Positions 29,020 to 37,088 of a DNA stretch of 64,000 nt are shown piece by piece; positions within the stretch are counted from its first letter, which is position 1, and each line of letters starts with the position of its first letter. Location: contig NZ_SJZI01000008.1 in NCBI RefSeq assembly GCF_004337505.1, positions 199,914 to 263,913 of the forward strand. The letters are read 5' to 3'. The translations under genes and the position numbers were made by a program. Origin of the DNA: Flaviaestuariibacter flavus (GTDB lineage Bacteria; Bacteroidota; Bacteroidia; Chitinophagales; Chitinophagaceae). Under the pieces are notes generated by a model. It had not been told where the DNA came from. It saw nothing but the letters and a program-made list of their open reading frames with translations, and ran no database searches.

Positions 29020-29466
29020 TTACTTGTTTGCCCAGGGAGCGTCACCTTCTACGGTCAGGCCCATGGAGCGGGCGGTGCCGGCAACCATGCTCATGGCGCT
29101 GTCGAGGGTGAAGGCGTTCAGGTCGGCCATCTTGTCTTCGGCGATTGCCTTTACCTGATCCCAGGTTACCTTGCCTACCTTGTTGCGGTTGGGCTCTTTG
29201 GAACCGCTCTGGATCTTGGCGGCATCCTTCAGCTGAACGGCAGCCGGGGGCGTTTTGATAACGAAGTCGAACGACTTGTCGGAATAAACGGTCAGCAGTA
29301 CGGGGAGTACCTTGCCCTGCTTGTCTTGCGTGCGGGCGTTAAACTGCTTGCAGAATTCCATGATGTTGACACCTTTGGAACCGAGGGCAGGACCGATCGG
29401 GGGTGCGGGGTTGGCCTGGCCACCCTTGCACTGGAGCTTTACATAGCCCGTGATTTCTTTAGCCAT
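29020..29466 (-). CDS. rplK: 50S ribosomal protein L11
   Basis: 148 residues. The N-terminal Pro-rich switch region ([19 protein letters not shown]) and the C-terminal RNA-binding domain ([31 protein letters not shown]) are intact. L11 shapes the GTPase-associated centre of 23S rRNA. In most Bacteroidota nusG is directly upstream; here nusG lies 9.5 kb away on the other side of the lanthipeptide region, so rplK is the first gene of its operon. Confidence 0.98.
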   Translation of the reverse strand: MAKEITGYVKLQCKGGQANPAPPIGPALGSKGVNIMEFCKQFNARTQDKQGKVLPVLLTVYSDKSFDFVIKTPPAAVQLKDAAKIQSGSKEPNRNKVGKVTWDQVKAIAEDKMADLNAFTLDSAMSMVAGTARSMGLTVEGDAPWANK

Positions 29467-29538
29467 TTTCTACGTGATTTATTGGTTCAAGCGACTCCGG
29501 CATCTCAGCGACACAGAAGTCTCCCAAGTTCATCTTCC

Positions 29539-29568
29539 AAGCCGCTTCCACCGGGGTTTCGGCGGCTT
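29539..29568 (-). promoter_or_regulatory. Leader hairpin upstream of rplK
   Basis: A 7-bp stem (AAGCCGC at 29539-29545 with GCGGCTT at 29562-29568) in the rplK 5' leader. By position it could be the L1 autoregulation site; no fold was computed. Confidence 0.3.
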
Positions 29569-29620
29569 TTTCTCAGTTTGTCCCTGTTACAGGACGGGAA
29601 AGAACTAACTTTTGGGAGCG

Positions 29621-29628
29621 CAAAGGTA
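29621..29628 (-). promoter_or_regulatory. -7 box of the rplK promoter
   Basis: TACCTTTG on the minus strand, an exact TAnnTTTG match, about 155 bp before the rplK start. A -33 element is not clear; the sequence upstream has tandem ATTCACTC units (29632-29652). Confidence 0.55.
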
Positions 29629-29680
29629 ACGATTCACTCGGTGAATTCACTCAGCAAACCGGACTTTTTTTGTTAAGAAG

Positions 29681-29746
29681 GCCCCCGGGTAGCCCCTCCG
29701 CGCCGTTGGCCTTGCGCGTCGGGGACCCTGAACCGCCTGCGGCGGG
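29681..29746 (+). repeat. Copy of the element flanking rplKAJL
   Basis: GCCCCCGGGT at 29681-29690 and the 29-bp block at 29718-29746 containing GGGGACCCTGAACCGCC. Inverted relative to the copy at 26824-26890 (28 of 29 bases equal). Located between the rplK promoter and the lanthipeptide control region. Confidence 0.8.
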
Positions 29747-29815
29747 CGGTGGCTCCGGGCAGGGTGATGGGTGCCGGCTGCGGAATCAGCTCACATACTA
29801 TATAGCTTTCCTTCC

Positions 29816-29871
29816 GTATAAATACTAGGTATAAATACTGAAAAAGGGTACAAAAAATTCAGTATTAATAC
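29816..29871 (+). promoter_or_regulatory. Three-box operator candidate GTATWAATAC
   Basis: GTATAAATAC at 29816-29825, GTATAAATAC at 29829-29838 and GTATTAATAC at 29862-29871. The third lies inside the perfect 12-bp palindrome AGTATTAATACT (29861-29872). Start-to-start spacing is 13 and 33 bp. The third box touches the putative -33 element of the lanthipeptide promoter, so a dimeric regulator binding here could activate or repress lanA. Confidence 0.55.
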
Positions 29872-29873
29872 TC

Positions 29874-29904
29874 TTGTGGTCGTCATTAGATCGTCGTAAT
29901 CTTG
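29874..29904 (+). promoter_or_regulatory. Putative lanA promoter
   Basis: TTG at 29874-29876 and TAATCTTG at 29897-29904 (one mismatch to TAnnTTTG), 20 bp apart. The leader to the lanA start would be about 185 bases. No other gene is seen between 29467 and 30094. Confidence 0.4.
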
Positions 29905-30094
29905 TCCTGTTGTCCCAATCCCGGTTCATTTTCGGGATATTGAAAAATACCAACTGCAACCTTAAACCACCTCCTTTTTCTTTCGCTGTTCCACATGATC
30001 GGGCCATGATGCCGGACCTGTTCCGCTATGCCGATATGGAAGGGCGATCACCAACTATCGGATTTTTTCACTCATTATTCACCACAAAAAACGC

Positions 30095-30286
30095 ATGAAC
30101 ATGCAAAACCAATCGTTCCAGGAAGCCATCAAAACAGACAAAGGCCTCCAGCAAGAAGTAGCCCAGGCGATCCAGCAAATTGCTCAAAAACACAACCTCT
30201 CCCTCCCGGCCCAGTCGGGCGGCGCCAGTGTAAGCTCCGCCGCGGATTGCGTGAGCACGCTGTGGACAGCCGTTTGCACTGCCTAA
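30095..30286 (+). CDS. Class II lanthipeptide precursor
   Basis: 63 residues: a leader of 43 ending in Ser-Gly-Gly (41-43) and a 20-residue core (44-63). The core has Cys52 and Cys61 and Ser/Thr at 45, 47, 48, 54, 55, 58 and 62, so up to two thioether rings are possible, for example Ser47/48 to Cys52 and Thr55 or Thr58 to Cys61. The leader segment FQEAIKTDKGLQQEV (8-22) then IAQKHNLSLPAQ looks like a shortened Nif11-type leader: Phe, Glu, Lys, Asp, Leu and Gln sit at the family positions. A second Met at residue 3 is an alternative start. LanM begins 57 bp downstream. Confidence 0.85.
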   Translation: MNMQNQSFQEAIKTDKGLQQEVAQAIQQIAQKHNLSLPAQSGGASVSSAADCVSTLWTAVCTA

Positions 30287-30293
30287 AGCACCG

Positions 30294-30323
30294 AGGAAGG
30301 TCCGCAGGGACCTTCCTTTTCTT
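30294..30323 (+). terminator. Hairpin between lanA and lanM (attenuator)
   Basis: A perfect 10-bp stem (AGGAAGGTCC at 30294-30303 with 30308-30317) with a 4-base loop, followed by TTTCTTC. Partial termination or 3'-end protection here would give more precursor than synthetase mRNA, as is common in lantibiotic operons. Confidence 0.65.
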
Positions 30324-30342
30324 CGCTCCTCCTTCCTATGCC

Positions 30343-33078
30343 ATGAATGAGTCCCTGCTACCTTTTCCCGCGATCAGCCGGGCCATCAGCGATTATGTAA
30401 GGCGCTGCTCCCCTGCCCTTCCCGCCGGTGCCGCGCCTGCCAACCGTACCGACCCTGCGTTAGCCAACCTGTTTCGCTTCGCCCTGAATCACGAATACAC
30501 CGATCTGCTTTCCAAGCACTATCCGCTGGCCGCGATGTTCGACTCCATGCGTGCGCACCTACGCGGCTCACAAGAGCTGTACCACCAATTCGACTCCCGC
30601 TTCGACCTGGCAGCATTCTTCGGGAAATATCCACTCCTGCAACACCTGGCCAAGGAAAAAATCACTGTATCTGTCGCAGCGGCGAAGGAACGCGAAGCAC
30701 GTCTGCTTTCCGACGCCGCCCTTCTTGAAAAGATATTTAACATCAATGCCGGTGAGCCGCTCCTCGAGGTAACGGTTGCCGGCGACCTCCATAACGGCGG
30801 CCGGGCAACCACTGTCCTGCAATTTCACTCGGGCAAAAAAATTGTTTACAAGCCCCGTTCCGGTGCCCTTGATGCCGGCTTTCACCAGTGGATCGCGCAA
30901 TTCAACCGCAGCGGACGGTTGCCGTCAATTGAATTGCCGGTAGTGGTCGACCGCGGCGCCTATTGCTGGTGTGCCTTTGTTGAGCCGGACGCGTGTAGCT
31001 CAGACGCCGAAGTAAGCACGTACTATGAAAAAGCCGGTGCACTTCTCGCTTTTGTTCACTTAAATAAAGGCACAGACCTTCATTTTGAAAATATTATCGC
31101 ACAGGGTAGCAACCCGGTTCTTATTGACTTGGAAGGCTTGTTTCACTATGCTGACCAGGCACCATTTCGGGTTACCGATACGGGTCTGCTTCCGTACTGC
31201 TATTTCCTTCCTGACGGACGTTTGGTAGACATGAGCGGGCTGGGAGCCCAAGGCCGAAAGGAAGCGCCCCACAAAACCTGGAAATGGATAGACGCCGGTA
31301 CCGACGCGGTGAATCTGGTGCGCAGCAGCGGCTATTACGAAGCACGTTACAATCAGCCCCGCCTACATAGCAACCCGATCGCACCGGCCGACTACCAACT
31401 GCAACTAATTTCAGGATTCCGCATCGCAGCAAACTGGCTGCGGGAGCAAAAAGATTGCGGCTCATTGATAAAAGCACTGAGCGCCTGCGAGCACCGTGTC
31501 ATCCTACGCCCTACCCAATATTATTACGATCTGCTCAACGGTTCACTGATGCCGGCGCAACTGGAGCCCGGTCATCGTCGCAACTGGCTGCGGGCGCGTC
31601 TCCTGACATCCGGATTTTACAACCCGGGTGGTGATGAAGCCTTGGAAGAGTCCATCGTAGCGCTCGAACTGGAAGCGCTTGAAAACGGCGACATCCCTTA
31701 TTTTTCTGCGAACAGCCACAGCACTGGCCTGCGATCCGGAAGCAGCCCGGAGTTGCCCGGCTTTTTTTCACGGCCAGCCATTGACATGTTGCAGGATAGA
31801 ATGAAAATGCTCCGCGACGAAGACACGGAAGAAGAGATGAGTCTAATTGAAGCATCGCTGGCTCCCATCATAATAAAACAAGCCGCCTTTTCTCCCGCAC
31901 CCGAATCGACCCTGGCGACGCGTGCAGACATTCAACTTGAACGGCTTTTAACGCAGGTGAGCCAGGCAGCGGTGCTAACCCGTACCGGCCCCGTCTGGCG
32001 CCAACCCGTACAGGATGGACTGGCAATCGCCTACCAGCTCGCGCCCCGCAACCTTTATTTGGGAAGCACCGGAATCGCCTTTTTCCTCGAAGTCGCCGGC
32101 CGTGGAAAAGGGCTGGGCGCAATCGCAGATCTTGCCCAGGAAAGTCTTGCAGCCGACGCAAGGTTTTTCCAACGGCTATCACGGTCGGCTGACGCATCCT
32201 GGAGTTCCGGGGTCGCTGGCCTGATCGATTCACTTTGCCAGGCCGGCCAGGTTCATCACATAGACGAAGCGCTCCGGTTGGCGCATTACTATAGGTTCCG
32301 GCTCCGGGACAATAACCGACTGCCCGATATCATAGGCGGCAGTGCCGGCACACTACAAGCCCTGACTACACTGTATGGACTTACCGGTGATAACGAAGTG
32401 CTGGACGGATGCCGCCTCATCGCTGCACACCTTGTCGCACAGTCACACTATGATTTGAAAACTAAAACACGGTGGTGGACAGGTATTGGCGGCCAGCGAC
32501 TCACCGGCATGGCGCATGGAGCCGCGGGAATTGGTCTTGCACTGCTGCGCTTTTGGGAGCTCAGCAGGGATGGCAGATACCTGGACGCATATCTTGACTC
32601 GGTGCGTTTCGAGCAACAACACTTTTGTACAAAAACCGGGAATTGGCGTGATCTGCGCAAGCAGTCGGGGGGATTCGCCCACGCCTGGTGCCATGGCGCT
32701 GCAGGTATCGGTTCTGCGCGCCTGTCGGCCTACCGCATCCTTCAGACGCCATCCCTGCTGGATGATGCGCGCGCAGCTGCGGCAGCCATCGTCGCTGCTC
32801 CCCCGGCGCATTCCGGTTCCTACTGCTGCGGTAGCGCCGGTCGGCTTGGCTTTCTTCTGGACGCAGCCGAGGTGCTGCAATCCAAGATGTTACAAGCCGG
32901 CGCTGACCGAGTCCTGAATGAGCTTTTTGGGCAGTACGAGCGATACACCAACTTCAACACTATACCTGGAACAACGTTACCGCTGGACAATCTGAGTCTT
33001 TTCAAAGGCCTGAGCGGCATTGGGCTCGTATTGTATAAATACAGGCACGACCGAAACCTCCGCCTGCCCGGAACATAG
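30343..33078 (+). CDS. lanM: Class II lanthipeptide synthetase LanM (CCG type)
   Basis: 911 residues; it dehydrates Ser/Thr in the precursor and adds Cys to form lanthionine rings. The N-terminal dehydratase (DUF4135) shows GDLHNGGR (Asp148, His150), YKPR (Lys170), DLHFEN (Asp245, His247, Asn250), IDLE (Asp262), and Arg385/Thr391 in HRVILRPTQYY. Order and spacing match the phosphorylation and elimination residues described for CylM. The LanC-like cyclase (about 590-911) has MAHG (His725), AWCHG (Cys783) and YCCG (Cys828, Cys829): the zinc ligands are three Cys instead of Cys-Cys-His, as in ProcM. The N-terminus is about 100 residues shorter than in CylM. The ATG at 30343 is the first that avoids overlap with the precursor gene. 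Confidence 0.93.
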   Translation: MNESLLPFPAISRAISDYVRRCSPALPAGAAPANRTDPALANLFRFALNHEYTDLLSKHYPLAAMFDSMRAHLRGSQELYHQFDSRFDLAAFFGKYPLLQHLAKEKITVSVAAAKEREARLLSDAALLEKIFNINAGEPLLEVTVAGDLHNGGRATTVLQFHSGKKIVYKPRSGALDAGFHQWIAQFNRSGRLPSIELPVVVDRGAYCWCAFVEPDACSSDAEVSTYYEKAGALLAFVHLNKGTDLHFENIIAQGSNPVLIDLEGLFHYADQAPFRVTDTGLLPYCYFLPDGRLVDMSGLGAQGRKEAPHKTWKWIDAGTDAVNLVRSSGYYEARYNQPRLHSNPIAPADYQLQLISGFRIAANWLREQKDCGSLIKALSACEHRVILRPTQYYYDLLNGSLMPAQLEPGHRRNWLRARLLTSGFYNPGGDEALEESIVALELEALENGDIPYFSANSHSTGLRSGSSPELPGFFSRPAIDMLQDRMKMLRDEDTEEEMSLIEASLAPIIIKQAAFSPAPESTLATRADIQLERLLTQVSQAAVLTRTGPVWRQPVQDGLAIAYQLAPRNLYLGSTGIAFFLEVAGRGKGLGAIADLAQESLAADARFFQRLSRSADASWSSGVAGLIDSLCQAGQVHHIDEALRLAHYYRFRLRDNNRLPDIIGGSAGTLQALTTLYGLTGDNEVLDGCRLIAAHLVAQSHYDLKTKTRWWTGIGGQRLTGMAHGAAGIGLALLRFWELSRDGRYLDAYLDSVRFEQQHFCTKTGNWRDLRKQSGGFAHAWCHGAAGIGSARLSAYRILQTPSLLDDARAAAAAIVAAPPAHSGSYCCGSAGRLGFLLDAAEVLQSKMLQAGADRVLNELFGQYERYTNFNTIPGTTLPLDNLSLFKGLSGIGLVLYKYRHDRNLRLPGT

Positions 33079-33123
33079 TCAGCATCAAAAAATCTGGAAA
33101 TATCAATCACAAAAATCAAAACC

Positions 33124-34224
33124 ATGATCGCAGAACAAACCCTCGCACCCACAACTGAAACGGGCTTTATCAACCTGCCCGACGACCACTACCGTCATCC
33201 CGGTGCACCGACCGAATGGTGGTGGCATATCGGTACCCTTGTAACCGCCGAAGGGCGCCGCTTTGGCTTCGAAGTGAACGGTTGCGGAATTGATGTATCG
33301 GTAATGAGCGGTACGATGGCGGCCCTGTCCATCACCGACGTGCAGCAACAGCAGCACTACCAGCTGGTCAACTTCACCCAGCCACTGCCCGCCAACTGGG
33401 CGGAGGCCGATACGTCGAAGCCCTGGACCGTCAGCATTCCCGGCAAAGGCGGCGGCGACAACGGCCGGATCGCCATGCAATCGGTTGACGGCGATGTGCG
33501 GCATATGGCCGTGCAGGCAAGCTTTGTGGACGCGAAGACCGGCAAAGCTTGCAGCGTCTCGCTCGACCTGCAGCAGCAGGGTAAGGAAATGCTGGTTTGG
33601 GGCACCGGCCGAAGCCCCATGATCAACCCCGAGGGCAAAACGCCGGTGGAACAATACAACTACTATTACTCCTTTACCAACCTGGCCGCCCGGGGCAACA
33701 TTACCATCGATGGCGAAGTGTACGCTGTAAAGGGCACTACCTGGATGGATCATGAATACGGTGTGTTTGCCCGCCAGGGCGGCGGGAGCGTTACCTGGAT
33801 GTTGCAGGACATGCAGTTCGCCGGCGGCTTCTGTCTTTCCAACTACGCGCTGACCGAAGCCGGAGTGGTGCCGCAGGAAGGCGTACCACAACCGGGTATG
33901 GCCACCCTCCTGCTCACCGACGGAAGCAGCGCGGCCGTGGCGACGATGACCACGCCGCGCAATCCCTATCCGGTTGACGGCATCACCTATTTCCTCCACT
34001 TCGACGTTGAAGTCACCTCCCCCGGCTACGATCACCTTTCCTTCGAGATCGACAGCCTTTGCGCCGACCAGGTTTTTCATGACCCTACCGGAATAAACAA
34101 CGGCTACGAGGGTAATGGCACGGCGCGGATGTACGTTTCTGTTGACCTTTCACAAAAGATCACGAAGCGCCTGCTTGTTTCCGAAGGCACTTCCTGGATT
34201 GAAGAAATGTTCGGAAAAAAATAA
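33124..34224 (+). CDS. Lipocalin-like (AttH/CrtC-type) protein next to LanM
   Basis: 366 residues. HPGAPTEWWWHIGTL near the N-terminus and KGTTWMDHEYG near residue 205 are signatures of the AttH / carotenoid 1,2-hydratase-type lipocalin fold, and the rest is strand-rich. Known relatives include hydratases that add water to a double bond, but many have no known activity. There is no signal peptide, so unlike many AttH proteins it should be cytosolic. It starts 45 bp after lanM on the same strand and ends before a terminator, so it is likely in the lanthipeptide operon. A tailoring or binding role for the peptide is inference only. Confidence 0.75.
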   Translation: MIAEQTLAPTTETGFINLPDDHYRHPGAPTEWWWHIGTLVTAEGRRFGFEVNGCGIDVSVMSGTMAALSITDVQQQQHYQLVNFTQPLPANWAEADTSKPWTVSIPGKGGGDNGRIAMQSVDGDVRHMAVQASFVDAKTGKACSVSLDLQQQGKEMLVWGTGRSPMINPEGKTPVEQYNYYYSFTNLAARGNITIDGEVYAVKGTTWMDHEYGVFARQGGGSVTWMLQDMQFAGGFCLSNYALTEAGVVPQEGVPQPGMATLLLTDGSSAAVATMTTPRNPYPVDGITYFLHFDVEVTSPGYDHLSFEIDSLCADQVFHDPTGINNGYEGNGTARMYVSVDLSQKITKRLLVSEGTSWIEEMFGKK

Positions 34225-34240
34225 GCGCGTTTAGGCATAC

Positions 34241-34270
34241 AAAAAGCCCTCACGTTGGTGAGGGCTTTTT
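34241..34270. terminator. Bidirectional terminator after the lanthipeptide operon
   Basis: A 13-bp perfect stem (34241-34253 with 34258-34270) with A-run and T-run, between the convergent lipocalin-like and DUF5916 genes. Confidence 0.9.
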
Positions 34271-34272
34271 CT

Positions 34273-36846
34273 TTACCGGTTCCGCCCGTTCTGCGGACCG
34301 CTCTGCTGCAGTTGTTGCGGCAGGTCTGCCCCCGTTATCGGTGCACGCTTCTTCCGGCCCCACTTCTTGAAGTCGAGGTAATCGATATACCAGATCACCT
34401 TGGCCGAGAAGTTATTGAGCATCGGCGCCTCGAAGGTGCGGCCCAGGTTCTTGCCATAGCGGCTCTGGTAGTCGAGGAACATAAAGTCCTCCACCTGGTT
34501 CTTCCACATGATGTTGAGGAAGGAGCCGGGCGCGAACTGAAGTGTATACGTAGCGTTGATATTAAAGAAGTTCACGTTGTTGCTACGCTTCGCCACATCA
34601 TTATGCTTCGTCGGTGCCAGGCTGCCGTCCGGCTGAAGGTCGAAGAGCTCCTTCACTTCGACATCGCTCCAGTAATGGCGGGCGTTGAAGTTAATGAAGG
34701 AACGGTTGGAGAAGCTGTACTTCAGGTTGAGCGTGTTTTCGATCGTGTTGCGGTTGCGGCGCGAGAACAGGATATCCGTGTAATAGGGCTCCGGCTTATT
34801 GGTGAGCGGATTGATCGGGAAATAAAAGCTATGATAGCCCGCGTTGTCGATCCAGGGATTGTAAAAGATGTTGTGGTCGATGGTGAACCGGTCGGAGAAG
34901 CGGTAGCGCTGGAAGACGGAGAAGTCGAAGCGATGGCCGCCGAACTGCTCATTGAAATCCACGCCGGCATTAACGTTCACCTTGTACTTCTTGGCACTGT
35001 TGGTTTCAAACCAGAAGTTCGTCATCAGCTTGCTTTCCGCCAGGAAGAACTGGGGCACCTTCTGCTGGTAATCGCGCGCCTCGTAGTTGTCATGACCATC
35101 GGCATTCCAGCCCACGTACATGCCTACATACCAGAGGTTTTTCAGCTGCCCGTTTGCATTTACGTTCACCCAGTACTGCTGGTAGGTTTGCGGGTTGTAG
35201 CGCATACTGTAACCCTGGTTGAAGTTTAGGTAAAGTGAGTTGAAATGCCTGGTGGGCTTCACCCATTTGTAACCCACCCACATATAGTGATCGAGATAGT
35301 TGTTGTTGTTCATGAAGCCGAGGTCGCGCTTGTTGTACTTGTCGTCGTACAGCTCCTGCCCCAGCTGGAAATTGAAGCGGCCGCCGGTTTTACCAAAGCC
35401 CAGCACATGCGCGTAGCCGGTTTCCACCTGGCCCGGGAAAAAGCGGTTGCTTACCGAAACGTTGCCGTTCCAGTTGTAGGTATTCTTCTTGTTGTTGAAG
35501 TCGAACAGGAAGGCGCTGACGTTGGCGTCGGTCTCGTTGCCGTCGCGGAGCACGTTGGTGTTGATCAGCGACACCGAGGAGTTGTTCTTCAGCGTCTGGT
35601 CGAGCACGAACACGTTGTAGTTGGTGAGCGGCGAGGTCTCTACCTTGATGCGCTCCTTACCGGTTGCGTCGGTAACGGTCGCATAGGTCCGCCGCTCCAC
35701 GGCATTGAACACCCCGATGCCGAGGCCTTTAGAGGTACGGCCGGAGAACTTGGTGGCGTTGATCAATTTTGCTTGCGCCGGGTTGTCGATCACCTCACCA
35801 TTCAGGCTTGCGGCGAGATCGTCGGCGCGATCAGTATGGAGGGGGCCGGGGTCAATACCCACACGGCGCGAGTAAAACAGGTTGCCTTTGTTGAACAGTT
35901 CGGTGCCTTCGGTAAAGAAGGGTCGGTTTTCCTGGTAGCGTTGCTCAAACGGTGAGATATTGAGTACGAGGTTGTCGGAGCGTACCTGGCCGAAGTCCGG
36001 GACCAGCGTCATGTCGAGGGTAAAGGCGTCGGATACGCCCCACTTCACGTCCATACCGCCCGTCACCGAGGTATTCCAGGGTTTCTTGCCCGGGTCGGGT
36101 TTTGAATTGTTGGTGGCATACACGCCCAGGTAGGGCGACAGGGAAAGACGCAGCGGCGCCTTGATCTGCTCGATGCCGGTCCAGAGACCTTCCTGGTTTA
36201 CAAAGCCGTTCACCTGCGGGTCGATCGGGTTCCACATATACTGCTTGCCGCTCTTGCGGCGCTGCCGCGTGATGTTGAGGCCCCAGGTCTGGTTCGGCTT
36301 GCTCACGAAACGAAGGGCCGAGTACGGGATCTCCATCTCGAAGGTCCAGCCGCCGTCGGTGATCTTGGCGGCGCTGTTCCATACGGCGCTCCAGGTGGGA
36401 TCCTCGCCATTGGTGGTCGAGTACTTCGCGTCAAACTGCTCGCCGTGGGGCGTCACATAAAAGCCGAAGGCGTTGATCTTGTCGTTATAGGTATCGAAGA
36501 TCACCCCTACGAAGTCGTTCACGCCTACCACGTCGCGTCCCACCAGGTCGCGGCTAACCGAGTCACGGGTGCGCTCGTGACAGATGCCGGCAATGTAGAT
36601 GGAAAAGTTATCGTACAGGATATAGACCTCGGTGCCGGTCGCAGGGTCCTCGGGCTTACCCGCATTGGGGCGCCATTCGAAAAAGTCCTTTGCCGGCACG
36701 GCGGTCTTCCATGCGGCTTCGTTGAGTTCGCCGTCGATCTTAAAAGAAGCGGTCGTGCGGGTAGCGGGCAGCCTGCGCTGCTCTTTCTGTGCAGTGGCCA
36801 AAAGTGACGTGGCCGTCAGCAGCAAGCAAAATATCTGTTTCAGCAT
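34273..36846 (-). CDS. DUF5916 protein with N-terminal CBM9-like domain
   Basis: 857 residues. Start at 36846 (MLKQIFCLLLTATSLLATAQ) gives a signal peptide; the longer start has none. Residues of about 30-220 form a CBM9-like beta-sandwich (TTASFKIDGELNEAAWKTA, YILYDNFSIYIAGICHE, GGWTFEMEIPYSALRF). The rest (about 240-857) is DUF5916, with aromatic-rich strands (YNWNGNVSVSNRFF; YSFSNRSFINFNARHYW) that look like an outer-membrane barrel. Such proteins are frequent in Bacteroidota; the function is unknown and a role in carbohydrate handling is only presumed. Confidence 0.85.
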   Translation of the reverse strand: MLKQIFCLLLTATSLLATAQKEQRRLPATRTTASFKIDGELNEAAWKTAVPAKDFFEWRPNAGKPEDPATGTEVYILYDNFSIYIAGICHERTRDSVSRDLVGRDVVGVNDFVGVIFDTYNDKINAFGFYVTPHGEQFDAKYSTTNGEDPTWSAVWNSAAKITDGGWTFEMEIPYSALRFVSKPNQTWGLNITRQRRKSGKQYMWNPIDPQVNGFVNQEGLWTGIEQIKAPLRLSLSPYLGVYATNNSKPDPGKKPWNTSVTGGMDVKWGVSDAFTLDMTLVPDFGQVRSDNLVLNISPFEQRYQENRPFFTEGTELFNKGNLFYSRRVGIDPGPLHTDRADDLAASLNGEVIDNPAQAKLINATKFSGRTSKGLGIGVFNAVERRTYATVTDATGKERIKVETSPLTNYNVFVLDQTLKNNSSVSLINTNVLRDGNETDANVSAFLFDFNNKKNTYNWNGNVSVSNRFFPGQVETGYAHVLGFGKTGGRFNFQLGQELYDDKYNKRDLGFMNNNNYLDHYMWVGYKWVKPTRHFNSLYLNFNQGYSMRYNPQTYQQYWVNVNANGQLKNLWYVGMYVGWNADGHDNYEARDYQQKVPQFFLAESKLMTNFWFETNSAKKYKVNVNAGVDFNEQFGGHRFDFSVFQRYRFSDRFTIDHNIFYNPWIDNAGYHSFYFPINPLTNKPEPYYTDILFSRRNRNTIENTLNLKYSFSNRSFINFNARHYWSDVEVKELFDLQPDGSLAPTKHNDVAKRSNNVNFFNINATYTLQFAPGSFLNIMWKNQVEDFMFLDYQSRYGKNLGRTFEAPMLNNFSAKVIWYIDYLDFKKWGRKKRAPITGADLPQQLQQSGPQNGRNR

Positions 36847-37088
36847 CGGTGTTTGGTTTATGCGCCGGAGGTCATTTACGAAATTAGACGTACTAACTCG
36901 TTCGGAGTTACCGCTTGTCACACACTTTTTTCTTTTAGTTTTTGTTAACGATTGGGTAACTGCGCGAAAATCTCAGGGCGGGGCACGCAAGGTGCGTCAA
37001 TAAAATGGTGCGGCTCCCGGCAAAGCTGATGAGCGGTACGGGCAGCGGTCCTGCCTGCGTAATAAAGGGATGAGCCGTTCGTTACCAA

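Noticed and set aside
29794-29809. ACTATATAGCTTT shared with 25380-25392
   Set aside because: A 13-base match between two AT-rich regions can arise by chance; no further similarity around it.
29467-30094. Riboswitch upstream of the lanthipeptide precursor
   Set aside because: No known riboswitch core could be seen; the leader has no extended conserved pairing recognisable by eye.
30028-30342. Upstream in-frame extension of LanM
   Set aside because: It would overlap the whole precursor gene and the translated extension looks random; family similarity starts after 30343.
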